Shown in pieces: positions 31,093-39,478 of a stretch of DNA of 64,000 nt. Source of the DNA: Gordonia alkaliphila (GTDB lineage: Bacteria; Actinomycetota; Actinomycetes; Mycobacteriales; Mycobacteriaceae); NCBI RefSeq assembly GCF_023017165.1, contig NZ_JALKBW010000001.1, positions 1,736,001 through 1,800,000 of the forward strand, in the 5' to 3' direction. The translations under genes and the position numbers were made by a program. The notes under the pieces were generated by a model. That model was not told where the DNA came from. It made no database searches and saw nothing but the letters and a program-made list of their open reading frames with translations. Every line of letters starts with the position of its first letter. The first letter of the stretch is position 1.

Positions 31093-31424
31093 CAGAAACT
31101 TGGGATTCGAGTGGGTGGGTGACCTCGACAGCACCAGCGGCAGTTTCACTTGGGGGATTCACGTCGCGAACGCGGTGAGCTCGCACGCCTGCGGCTTGGT
31201 TGCTCCCACCGAAGCGAATTCGGTGCCGTACATGATGAGGGTTCTACTCGCGGCGTGCCGAAGGCACTTGCGGTGTGGACGCGTGTAAGCACATCGCCTG
31301 TATCGCGTCCCTGCCGAGCACCAGAAGCTGGCCGACTAGCCACAGGTTGAGATCACCGACTCGCATGTTGTCTAGCTCGGGTCTGATCGAAGGTCCTTCC
31401 TGTACGGCGGGGAAGGCCATTGGT
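31093..31424. other. 332-bp stretch, possible gene remnant after the IS pair
   Basis: A plus-strand frame without a start runs from the IS end to a stop near 31288 (about 60 codons, beginning NLGFEWVGDLDS). Its composition is protein-like, but no family is evident. It could be the displaced 3' part of the nuclease-like gene at 27345 or of another lost gene. The remainder up to 31424 shows nothing. Confidence 0.3.
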
Positions 31425-32189
31425 CTATGCGTCATCTGCGTCGAGCTTCGCCGGTCCGACTTTTTCGGTGATCCATAGCAAGCCGTTTTTATCGGGCTTC
31501 ATAGAGACCCATCTGACCAGCGGCGGCTCTAGATCTGCAACTTCGGCATCAGTCAAGGGTTGGTGATTCGGGTCGCGGTTGTGTGGTGACTTCACCCGCG
31601 TCGCAACGAGGCTAAGAGATTGCCCAGCGGTGTTAACCAACGGTCCGAGTCCAGCGCGTGCGGCCTTGATTGCTTCCTTATTGGGCCAGTAAGGGTCCGC
31701 TCCGGCTTCTGAGAGGTACACGTCAACATGAAGCCCTCCCGCGTTGGGCATGGTCCACTTTGCGTGATGACCGGACTTCAGAACAGACTTGGACGACTTC
31801 ACGTCGTAGCCGAGGGGTAGGTCTTCTGCGAAGAGGTCCGATGTGAAGTTGAAGCGGATAACCCTGCGAACGTGCGGGGTGATCCGCTGGCCAGCGAACA
31901 CAAGGGGGAGGATAACGTCGGGACCTACCACGCGGTCCTCAGTAGATCCGCGCTGCCCGGTGGTGGACTCGTAGCCAAGCTTTAGGATGGGAGGTCCTAT
32001 CTGCGGCCTGTCGTCGGGCCCGTGGAGACTGATCTTGAAGTCATTCATGCCAGGATGCATAACCTTGATGTAGAAGCTCGTGCTCCTAGCCTCAACCCTC
32101 CAGCCGAACGACCTGTGCCGGGCAATGCCATGCTCCTCGCCTGCGCTGACGATGAACGCGACGGCAGGTACAGGCTTCTCGATGTCCAT
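31425..32189 (-). CDS. unrecognised protein at the end of the hsd operon
   Basis: A 254-residue soluble protein rich in charged and aromatic residues, without signal peptide, membrane helix or motif I can name. Its ATG overlaps the stop of the preceding 96-codon frame (TGATG), so it is probably co-translated with the hsd genes. G+C is lower than in core genes. Extra genes in type I systems are often accessory defence or anti-restriction-escape proteins, but nothing in the sequence proves that here. Confidence 0.6.
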   Translation of the reverse strand: MDIEKPVPAVAFIVSAGEEHGIARHRSFGWRVEARSTSFYIKVMHPGMNDFKISLHGPDDRPQIGPPILKLGYESTTGQRGSTEDRVVGPDVILPLVFAGQRITPHVRRVIRFNFTSDLFAEDLPLGYDVKSSKSVLKSGHHAKWTMPNAGGLHVDVYLSEAGADPYWPNKEAIKAARAGLGPLVNTAGQSLSLVATRVKSPHNRDPNHQPLTDAEVADLEPPLVRWVSMKPDKNGLLWITEKVGPAKLDADDA

Positions 32190-32479
32190 CACGCCGAGGC
32201 CTCGAACGTTGCTTCGTATGCCTTCGCTGGCGTCGGCTTCAACTTGCAGCCGAACCCTCTGCTGTCCGCAGGATCTCTAGTCACAGACGATCCTGCGGTT
32301 GGATGGGTGGCTGGTGGATCGTCGACAAGGATCCGTTTGGGAGTCAGCTGCGAGGCGACTGGTCTTGGTGACCAGCATGTAGCCGTCGGCTGGCCGTCCG
32401 CGGTCCTGAACGTTCCATTCGTTTCGGGTAGTGGAGCGGCGAACGCGTGCGGCGTCAGTTGGTTACAGGAGCGGACCAT
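32189..32479 (-). CDS. small unrecognised protein between hsdR and the last operon gene
   Basis: A 96-codon frame, ATG 16 bp after the hsdR stop, ending in a TGATG overlap with the next gene. The composition (many Pro, Thr, Ala; three Cys) is unusual and no family is recognised. The tight spacing supports translation; the composition argues for caution. It may act mainly to couple translation. Confidence 0.4.
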   Translation of the reverse strand: MVRSCNQLTPHAFAAPLPETNGTFRTADGQPTATCWSPRPVASQLTPKRILVDDPPATHPTAGSSVTRDPADSRGFGCKLKPTPAKAYEATFEASA

Positions 32480-32495
32480 ACTCGGTGACCGCCTT

Positions 32496-35400
32496 CTAAT
32501 TGTTCTGGTCGGCTACGACCTGGTAGAACCACTTCGCGATGTCGGACATGAGGTGGGTGCGGCCGGGGGTGTTGCTGAAGAAGAAGTCGCTCATCTTCGC
32601 GTGGGCGCCCTGGTTGTCGGCCACCGCGCCGGTCACGGCGAACTCGAAGTCCGGTGACTCGGTGAACTGCTTGGCGGTGTTGACCTTGGCCTGCTGCACC
32701 AGGTCGGCGTCGTCCAGGAGAGTCCTGAGGAGGGCTTCGACGAACGACAGTTTCTGGGCCTGTGAGAAGTCCTCGGAGCCGAACAGGTCGTTGAGCCGAT
32801 CGAGGACCTGCTGCAAGGCGACCATTGTCGGATCGCGACGCTCGCCGGAGCCGGTCGCAGTGATCCCGGTCAGACCGACCTTGGCGCCGAGGCTGATGTC
32901 GGTCTTGCCCTGGTCGACCTGCTTGACCTGCTTGAGGACCACGTCGCTCAGGTCGATCGGTGCGGTGTAGTTCTCCGGTTGGATGACCCGTTCGAGGTGG
33001 CGCAGGTAGATCTGCTTCTTCTCCAGCTCGGGGTCGCCGTAGTCGATGATCTGGGACATGAAGTCGTAGAGCCGGACGAAGGAACCGACGTCGCGCCGGA
33101 ACATGTCGAGCACAGCGAGCTCGGCCTTGTCGCCCTCGCCGCCGTTATCGATCAGGGCCGCGTTATAGCGGTCGGCGAACCGCTTCTGGCCTGGGCCCAC
33201 GGCGGCGGACAGTGCGCTGTTGCCCTTGTTCTTCATGAACGCGTCTGCGCACTGATCGATCTCGGCCTGGGTATAGATCGCGGCGGTGTCGAGCTTGGCC
33301 GACAGGTCGTGCACCAGGTTCGGGTCGGTCTCGGTCTCGAGGAACGCGTCGGTGAAGTACGGCTCGAACGCTTCGCGGATCGCGGCCGGCTCATTGACGA
33401 AGTCGACCACCTGGGTCATCGACGCCGTCTTCGGCGTGCCCGACGGCGTGCGGTAGGTCCGGTTGAGACGCGACAGCGTCTGCACTGCAGTCACTCCCGA
33501 GAGCTTCCGGTCGACGTACATCGCGCACAGCAGTGGCTGATCGAAACCGGTCTGGAACTTGTTGGCGACGATCATCACCTTGTAGCGGTCGCCGGTGAAC
33601 GCGGTCCGCAAATCACGGATGCCCGGGTTCATGTTGGCCTCGGTGAAGTCTTCCGGACCGGATTCGAGGTCCTTAACTCCGCCGGAGAACGCGACGAGCG
33701 TCTCGTAACCGTAGCCCTTCTTCGCGATGTACTCGTCGATCGCCAGCTTGTACCGGACGGCGGCCTTGCGGGAGTCGGCAACGACCATCGCCTTCGCGTG
33801 CCCGTCGAGCAGACCGGCGACGTTGTCCCGGAAGTGCTCGACGATGATCGCCGACTTCTGCGCGATGGTCTGCGGGTTCAGCTTCACCCACTTCATCACC
33901 GCCTTCGTCGCCTCAGACTGGTCCACCTCGTCGACTTCGGCGGCGGCGTTCTGGCCGATCTGGAACGCCAGCTTGAAGCTGTGATAGCCGGTCAGCACGT
34001 CGAGGATGTAGCCCTCTTCGATGGCCTGCTTCATCGTGTAGATGTGGAACGGCGCCGGCGCCTCGTCCGGGCTTGGCCGACGACCGAACAACTCGAGAGT
34101 CTTGCCCTTCGGGGTCGCGGTGAACGCGAAGTACGAGATGTTCGACGAGACCGCCCGATCGGTGACCTCCGCCGCGAGGATCGCCTCGACGTCCACCTCT
34201 CCGCCATCCTCCAGATCCTGCAACTCCTCGGCGGTGAGAACCGCTTTGAGCTTGCCGGCGATCTGCCCCGACTGCGACGAGTGCGCCTCGTCGGCGATCA
34301 CCGCGAACGTCTTGCCCGCCAGCCCCTTATTCTCCCGGATCGCCGTCATGGCGTACGGGAACGTCTGAATCGTCACGACGATGATCAGCTTGCCGTCGGT
34401 CAACGCCTTCGCCAACAGCCCGGACTTGGAGCCGCCGGCCTTGGCAGCTTCATCCCGGTCGATGGCGACGACGATGCCCTGGTCGTTGTCGATCTGCTTG
34501 ATCGCGTCCTGCAACTGCGCGTCGAGGACGTTGCGGTCGGTCACCACGATGACCGAGTCGAAGACCTTCTTGTTCTCCACCTGCAACCGCGCCATCCGAT
34601 GCGCGGTCCACGCGATCGAGTCCGTCTTGCCCGACCCGGCCGAATGCTGGATCAGGTAGCGTTCGCCCGGCCCCTCGGCGGTGACCGCTGTGGTGAGTTC
34701 GGTGACAGCCTCCCATTGGTGAAAGCGCGGGAACCGCAACGACGACGAACGTGTGGTCTTGCCGCTGATCGGATCGGTCGACTGCTCATGCTTGATGTAC
34801 ATCAGCCGGCCCAGGATGTTCAGCCACGCATCGCGCTGCAGCACTCGCTCCCACAGGTACGACGACGGAGACCCGTTGGGATTCAACGGATTCCCGGCAC
34901 CACCGTCGGAGGTGCCGCGGTTGAACGGCAGAAAGTGCGTCTTGTCGCCGGCGAGTTTGGTGGTCATCCACACCTCGTCGTTGGAGACCGCGAAGTGCAC
35001 CAGCGCACGGGCGCCGGAAACGAACAAGGGCTGGACCGCGCCGGACTTGGGGTCCTTCGGCAGCCGTGTGGTCCGGTACTGGACGATCGCGTCAGCCACC
35101 GACTGAGTGAAGTCGGTCTTGAGCTCCGCCGTGGCGACCGGGAGTCCGTTGACGAAGAACACCAGATCCACGCTGCGGTTGTCCGCGGTGGAGAAGTGCA
35201 CCTGCCGCATCACCCGCAGCCGCACCGCCGCATGCTCGGCGTTCCGTTTGGCGTTGAGCGTGGACTCGGGCCGGAACACGCACATCGCGAACTTGCCGGA
35301 CAGGTGGGAGAAACCGTTCCGCAGCACATTCAGCGTGCCGCCACCGTTCTCCAACGGCAGATCGAGCACCTTCACCAGCCGATCGAGGAGCTGTGCCTCC

Positions 35401-35603
35401 TGCTTGGCGACGTCCTTGGCGTCGGGCCGGACCACCTTGTCGACTTGCTCGGGCTGCGTTTCCCTCAACCAGTCGAGCACGTCCTCCGGGAAAAGCGCCC
35501 GCTCGCGGTCGTAGCCCTTGTCGTTCGGCGAGTACAGCCACCCGTGCGCGGCCAGATACTCGGCGATCTCCTTCTCGAACTCGATCTCGTTGTGCTGCGC
35601 CAC
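32496..35603 (-). CDS. hsdR: type I restriction enzyme R subunit (HsdR)
   Basis: A 1035-residue motor-nuclease. The N-terminal nuclease domain has the PD-(D/E)XK core (SVDLVFFVNGLPVATAELK, Lys near residue 161). The superfamily-2 helicase region has Walker A HSAGSGKT (about 321-328), DEAH in VIADEAHSSQSG (about 434), and the later FTATPKG and ANKFQTGFDQP motifs. With HsdM and HsdS it translocates and cuts unmodified foreign DNA. GTG start at 35603, 3 bp after the hsdS stop. Confidence 0.96.
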   Translation of the reverse strand: MAQHNEIEFEKEIAEYLAAHGWLYSPNDKGYDRERALFPEDVLDWLRETQPEQVDKVVRPDAKDVAKQEAQLLDRLVKVLDLPLENGGGTLNVLRNGFSHLSGKFAMCVFRPESTLNAKRNAEHAAVRLRVMRQVHFSTADNRSVDLVFFVNGLPVATAELKTDFTQSVADAIVQYRTTRLPKDPKSGAVQPLFVSGARALVHFAVSNDEVWMTTKLAGDKTHFLPFNRGTSDGGAGNPLNPNGSPSSYLWERVLQRDAWLNILGRLMYIKHEQSTDPISGKTTRSSSLRFPRFHQWEAVTELTTAVTAEGPGERYLIQHSAGSGKTDSIAWTAHRMARLQVENKKVFDSVIVVTDRNVLDAQLQDAIKQIDNDQGIVVAIDRDEAAKAGGSKSGLLAKALTDGKLIIVVTIQTFPYAMTAIRENKGLAGKTFAVIADEAHSSQSGQIAGKLKAVLTAEELQDLEDGGEVDVEAILAAEVTDRAVSSNISYFAFTATPKGKTLELFGRRPSPDEAPAPFHIYTMKQAIEEGYILDVLTGYHSFKLAFQIGQNAAAEVDEVDQSEATKAVMKWVKLNPQTIAQKSAIIVEHFRDNVAGLLDGHAKAMVVADSRKAAVRYKLAIDEYIAKKGYGYETLVAFSGGVKDLESGPEDFTEANMNPGIRDLRTAFTGDRYKVMIVANKFQTGFDQPLLCAMYVDRKLSGVTAVQTLSRLNRTYRTPSGTPKTASMTQVVDFVNEPAAIREAFEPYFTDAFLETETDPNLVHDLSAKLDTAAIYTQAEIDQCADAFMKNKGNSALSAAVGPGQKRFADRYNAALIDNGGEGDKAELAVLDMFRRDVGSFVRLYDFMSQIIDYGDPELEKKQIYLRHLERVIQPENYTAPIDLSDVVLKQVKQVDQGKTDISLGAKVGLTGITATGSGERRDPTMVALQQVLDRLNDLFGSEDFSQAQKLSFVEALLRTLLDDADLVQQAKVNTAKQFTESPDFEFAVTGAVADNQGAHAKMSDFFFSNTPGRTHLMSDIAKWFYQVVADQNN

Positions 35604-35606
35604 GAC

Positions 35607-36773
35607 TCAGGCCACCTCATCTCGCACATCGATCTGCCCGGTCACTGCGGCCGTGATCAGGGCTGTGCGACGCTCCCGCGCCAAGGTTATGAATGTCTCT
35701 GCTGCTTCAATCAGCGACACTAGACGTGCCCTCTGGGTGCGGTACTGGTCAATTTCTGACGTCTGTGTGGCGAAGGGCGGTATGTCGACCCTAATCTCTG
35801 AAAGGTCACTTATATTAATCCGTGGTGTTCGGGCGGACCCTAGATCGGCGCTACCGATGCCCTTGATTCGGCTAGCCATTTCAGCGACAAATAAGTCGCT
35901 CTTCATTACTGCTGCTAGCCATTCGGTGCTGACGATGTTGCGGGTGCGTAGCACGGCGTAATCAGGGCTGACTATTCCGTTCTCGCGTGAGACTCCAAGT
36001 GCACCCTGAAAGGCTCGCATACGGTTGATTACAATATCTCCGGCTCGGCAGATCTTGTAGTTGGATAAATCCTCCGCGCGAGGGATGTTCTCGGTCACTT
36101 CGTCGCGTCGGCGCACGCCCCACGTGATGGATACCGACATCAGCGGTAGCACGGTCGATCGGGTACCAGCGCGATCGTCAATTTCGTCGAACCGCCATTT
36201 TAGGCGCTCTCCTCGAGTAACGCGGCAACCGAACGTGACTGTTGTAGCCGTGCGTTCACGTTCACGGAGTAGGCTGATGAGCCGCTGCTGTTCCTCGATG
36301 AGTGTGTCGATCCGGGCCGTCTCCCGGTCCAGGAAGTCGGCGATGGTGCGCTGCTCTTCGACAGTTGGGGGCACGGCTACAACAATCCGCATGAGTGCTG
36401 ATTGGGTCAGCTTGTCTCGAGTTGATCCGTAGATGTATCGACTATAGTCGACGCAATTCAGTGCGTATGCGAGCCATCGCGCGTCCGTCTGACCGTTTGG
36501 TTTCAGTACGTGTATGTGGTTGTTGGGCCAGATCGGCCCATCAATGTGAAATGCGACGGGCCGGTTTCGATCGAAGAACGGTGCCCCATCCTCACCAATA
36601 AGCACGACTTCTTCGTCCACGAGAGGTATGTCGACGTACCCTTGGATGGAATTGGCGCCCCAGTAAGGAATTGCGCCAGGGCGCTCGTTTCGCTGCTCTG
36701 AGTTCAATGGTACTCGCAGATAGTCCCAACACTCGGCGAGTCGCCGCAGTGGTAGTTCGTGCCACCTGATCAT
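35607..36773 (-). CDS. hsdS: type I restriction-modification specificity subunit (HsdS)
   Basis: A 388-residue specificity subunit with two target-recognition domains (about residues 1-140 and 190-335), each followed by a conserved helical spacer (PTVEEQRTIADFLDRE; then QTSEIDQYRTQRARL). It decides the bipartite DNA target. It is noticeably poorer in G+C than hsdM and hsdR, as expected for a domain-shuffled gene. The ATG at 36773 overlaps the hsdM stop (ATGA). Confidence 0.94.
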   Translation of the reverse strand: MIRWHELPLRRLAECWDYLRVPLNSEQRNERPGAIPYWGANSIQGYVDIPLVDEEVVLIGEDGAPFFDRNRPVAFHIDGPIWPNNHIHVLKPNGQTDARWLAYALNCVDYSRYIYGSTRDKLTQSALMRIVVAVPPTVEEQRTIADFLDRETARIDTLIEEQQRLISLLRERERTATTVTFGCRVTRGERLKWRFDEIDDRAGTRSTVLPLMSVSITWGVRRRDEVTENIPRAEDLSNYKICRAGDIVINRMRAFQGALGVSRENGIVSPDYAVLRTRNIVSTEWLAAVMKSDLFVAEMASRIKGIGSADLGSARTPRINISDLSEIRVDIPPFATQTSEIDQYRTQRARLVSLIEAAETFITLARERRTALITAAVTGQIDVRDEVA

Positions 36774-38509
36774 TGGCCTTCTACCTCCCGTAGCAGCTCC
36801 ATGATCTTTGCGACCTGCTTGTCCAGGTCCGCGTCGATCTCGGCTAGGGGCCGTGGCGGTACGTACTTGTAGAAGTGGCGGGTGAAGGGGATTTCGTAGC
36901 CGACTTTGGTCTTCTTCTCGTCGATCCAGGCGTCGGGGACGTGGGGGAGGACTTCGGTTGCGAAGTACTGCTTGATGGTGGCGTCGCGGCCGAGGTCGCC
37001 ATCGGTGTTGCCGCCGTAGGTGAAGGGGATGTTTTCCGTGTCGCGCTTCTTGGGGTCGGGCTTCGGGGTGCCCTTTCGGTCGGTCACCGGGTTGCCATTC
37101 TCGTCGAGGAGTGGGCGCTCGACGGTGATGGTCCAGTAGCCGAAATCGTCGGCGGTGAACACCTTGGAGAAGTCGGGATCGGCGTCGTCGAAGGCGTCGT
37201 ACAGGGCCAAGATCTTGTCGCGGGCGGCTTCGTCGAGCTCGCGGTTCTTGGCGCCGAGGCTCTTGCGCATCTTGGTCCAGAACGAGGTGGCGTCGATCAA
37301 CTGGACTTTGCCCTGTCGTTCCGAGCGCTTGGTGTTGTCGAGGATCCAGATATAGGTGGCGATGCCGGTGTTGAAGAACATGTTGGTCGGCAGGGCGACG
37401 ATCGCCTCGACGAGGTCGGATTCGAGGAGCCACTGCCGGATCTTGGACGGTCCCGATTCCGCGGCGCCGGTGAACAGTGGTGAGCCGTTGAGGACGATAC
37501 CTGCGCGGCCGCCGCCGTCGTGGGGCGTCCGCATTTTGGAGGCGAGGTGGGTCAGGAACAGCATCTGGCCGTCGCCGATCGCCGGCAGTCCGTGGGAGAA
37601 GCGGGAGTTCTGCGCGAGTGCTTCCTTCTTCACCTCCTCGGCGGAGGCCTTCCAGTCCACTCCGTATGGAGGGTTGGACATGCAGAAGTCGAAGGTGCGG
37701 TCGAAGAACTGGTCGTCGGAGAGGGTGTCGCCGAGTCGGATATTGTCGACGTCCTGGCCCTTGGCGATCATGTCGGATTTGCAGATGGCGTACGACTGGT
37801 CGTTGATCTCCTGCCCGTATAGGCGGAGGCGTGCGCTGGGGTTGCGTTCGAGGAGTCGTTCTTCGGCGACCGACAGCATGCCGCCGGTGCCGGCCGTCGG
37901 GTCGTAGATGGTGCGGACGCTGCCGGGCTCGAGGAGGGCTTCGTTGTCCTCGGCGAACAGCAGATCCACCATGAGTCGGATCGCGTCGCGCGGGGTGTAG
38001 TGCTCGCCGGCCTCCTCGTTGGAGGCTTCGGCGAACTTGAAGATGAGGTGCTCGAACAGGTCGCCCATCTCGGCGTTGGGGACGGTGTCGGGGTGGAGGT
38101 TCACTTCCGCGAACTGCGAGGTGATCAGGTACAGGCGGTTCTTCTCGTCCAGGGTGGCGAGTTCGTTCTCGAACTTGAACCGTTCGAAGACGTCGATGTT
38201 CGCCGAGAAGCTGGTGATGTAGTCCATCAGGTTCACGCGCAGGCCCTCGGGGTCTTCGAGGAGCGTGGTGAAGTTGAACGGGCTGGTGTTGTAGAACGAC
38301 AGCCCGGTCTTGCGCTTGACCTGCACTTCCAGCGCGCCACCCGCGTACTTCTCTGCCAGTGCGCGGATCTCGTCGCGGTGCGGTTCGAGGATGCAGTCCA
38401 GGCGCCGGAGGATGGTGAACGGCAGGATCACCCCGCCGTACTGGTGCGGCTTGTATACGCCGCGGAGCTGGTCCGCGATTCCCCACACGAAGTTGCCCAG
38501 CTTGCTCAA
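36770..38509 (-). CDS. hsdM: type I restriction-modification methyltransferase (HsdM)
   Basis: A 579-residue N6-adenine methyltransferase. The N-terminal helical domain is followed by the SAM-binding motif DPTAGTGGML (about residue 205) and the catalytic NPPYG (about 278-282). It methylates host sites chosen by HsdS and is part of the restriction complex. The start is a TTG at 38509 with GGAGAG 8 bases before it. First gene of the operon hsdM-hsdS-hsdR-two small genes. Confidence 0.96.
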   Translation of the reverse strand: MSKLGNFVWGIADQLRGVYKPHQYGGVILPFTILRRLDCILEPHRDEIRALAEKYAGGALEVQVKRKTGLSFYNTSPFNFTTLLEDPEGLRVNLMDYITSFSANIDVFERFKFENELATLDEKNRLYLITSQFAEVNLHPDTVPNAEMGDLFEHLIFKFAEASNEEAGEHYTPRDAIRLMVDLLFAEDNEALLEPGSVRTIYDPTAGTGGMLSVAEERLLERNPSARLRLYGQEINDQSYAICKSDMIAKGQDVDNIRLGDTLSDDQFFDRTFDFCMSNPPYGVDWKASAEEVKKEALAQNSRFSHGLPAIGDGQMLFLTHLASKMRTPHDGGGRAGIVLNGSPLFTGAAESGPSKIRQWLLESDLVEAIVALPTNMFFNTGIATYIWILDNTKRSERQGKVQLIDATSFWTKMRKSLGAKNRELDEAARDKILALYDAFDDADPDFSKVFTADDFGYWTITVERPLLDENGNPVTDRKGTPKPDPKKRDTENIPFTYGGNTDGDLGRDATIKQYFATEVLPHVPDAWIDEKKTKVGYEIPFTRHFYKYVPPRPLAEIDADLDKQVAKIMELLREVEGQ

Positions 38510-38595
38510 GTCATTCTCTCCTTCAGCTGTTCTCGCCGCACTCGCCAGGCTAATTACAGCCCACGCATTCCAACGTGAGTTGGACGGGTTCGCGG

Positions 38596-38988
38596 TTACC
38601 GGCCCGACCGTTGGCTGGTGAATCCCTCATCGAGTCGGCGGGCCAGCTCGGCGAGGTCGAGGTGTGTGCTGCTGGCTTCGATGATGAGGTCGTGAGCGGC
38701 GTCGTCGCCGAGGGTCCACACTTTTCCGGTGTTGCGGAAGTAGATGAGACGGACCCCGATCCATCCGCATCGCTTGTTGCCGTCGACGAGTGCATGGTTA
38801 CGGCACAGCGAGTCCAGAAGTGCCGCGGCCTTGAGCGAGAGGGTCGGGTACTGCTGTTCGCCGAAAGCGCTGACGCTGGGGCGGAGGACACTGCTTTCCA
38901 GCAGGCCCAGGTCCCGGACTTGCGGGCTCTCGCCGTAGACGGCCTGGTAGACGCGGATGATGTCGGTGATTTGCGGTGTCCAGAGCAC
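38596..38988 (-). CDS. Doc-type toxin (Fic superfamily)
   Basis: A 130-residue Doc toxin. The Fic/Doc core reads HALVDGNKR (His65 to Arg73), matching Hx(F/L)x(D/N)(G/A)NKR, with the catalytic His present. Doc enzymes transfer phosphate to elongation factor Tu and stop translation. The GTG at 38988 follows the antitoxin stop by 2 bp. It lies next to the restriction operon, as stabilising toxin-antitoxin pairs often do. Confidence 0.92.
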   Translation of the reverse strand: MLWTPQITDIIRVYQAVYGESPQVRDLGLLESSVLRPSVSAFGEQQYPTLSLKAAALLDSLCRNHALVDGNKRCGWIGVRLIYFRNTGKVWTLGDDAAHDLIIEASSTHLDLAELARRLDEGFTSQRSGR

Positions 38989-38990
38989 CG

Positions 38991-39197
38991 TTAGGTCACG
39001 TTGCCGAGGCGGTCCAGCAAGGCCTTGTCGTGGGTGACGATGTCGGCGATCGCGTCATCCATGGACCGCAGGCCGTGTTCTTGGAGCCCTCGCTGGACCT
39101 GCTCGGTGACGAACTTGCTGATCTGGCCCTTCGGGATGGTCTCGCGCAACTCAGTCGCCACATCGTCGGGCAGGGTGACGAGAACTCGGGCGACCAT
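38991..39197 (-). CDS. antitoxin, ribbon-helix-helix-like
   Basis: This 68-residue protein starts with a strand (ARVLVTLPDDV) and two helices, as in ribbon-helix-helix repressors, followed by an acidic C-terminal tail that could neutralise the Doc toxin encoded next. Doc partners are more often Phd-type, so this pairing is slightly unusual. GGAGT precedes the ATG. The AT-rich near-palindrome at 39213-39231 is a likely autoregulatory operator. Confidence 0.8.
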   Translation of the reverse strand: MVARVLVTLPDDVATELRETIPKGQISKFVTEQVQRGLQEHGLRSMDDAIADIVTHDKALLDRLGNVT

Positions 39198-39212
39198 GAC
39201 GACTCCTTCGAA

Positions 39213-39231
39213 GATATATCGAGTATATATC
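39213..39231. promoter_or_regulatory. toxin-antitoxin operator candidate
   Basis: GATATATCGAGTATATATC, with arms GATATAT/ATATATC around CGAGT, 16 bp upstream of the antitoxin ATG. Very AT-rich against the G+C-rich background. Confidence 0.6.
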
Positions 39232-39350
39232 GGGTAGATGGGCTCCCAGGGCTGAACAGTTGCGGCACTTCTTCGACTCCCAACCCGGGATGTCGGCGCC
39301 CGCGGAAGCAGTGGGTGTGATGTGCTTCACGGCTGTAGGCAAACCTTAGC

Positions 39351-39376
39351 GGAACAGACTCAACCCTGCGGAGGTT
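39351..39376 (+). promoter_or_regulatory. SigH-type promoter of clpB
   Basis: GGAAC (39351-39355), a 17-bp spacer, GGTT (39373-39376): the pattern recognised by mycobacterial SigH, which is known to control clpB in M. tuberculosis. The predicted start is near 39383, giving a leader of about 95 bases. Confidence 0.7.
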
Positions 39377-39426
39377 GGAACTACACGAGAGGCCCAAACG
39401 CCTCACAAGATTTCCTGTACCGCAGG

Positions 39427-39445
39427 CCCGAAGCCAGGCTTCGGG
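39427..39445 (+). other. hairpin in the clpB leader
   Basis: CCCGAAGCC/GGCTTCGGG, a 9-bp perfect stem with a one-base centre, about 34 bases before the GTG start. It could modulate leader folding or translation; no T-run, so not a terminator. Confidence 0.45.
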
Positions 39446-39478
39446 GAAGACTTGAACCGCTGAAGAAAGGCGAACCTC

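Noticed and set aside
39240..39478. HspR (HAIR) or CIRCE element before clpB
   Set aside because: CTTAGCG...ACTCAAC resembles half a HAIR site, but the left arm has three mismatches. No CIRCE repeat is seen. The SigH-type promoter is better supported.
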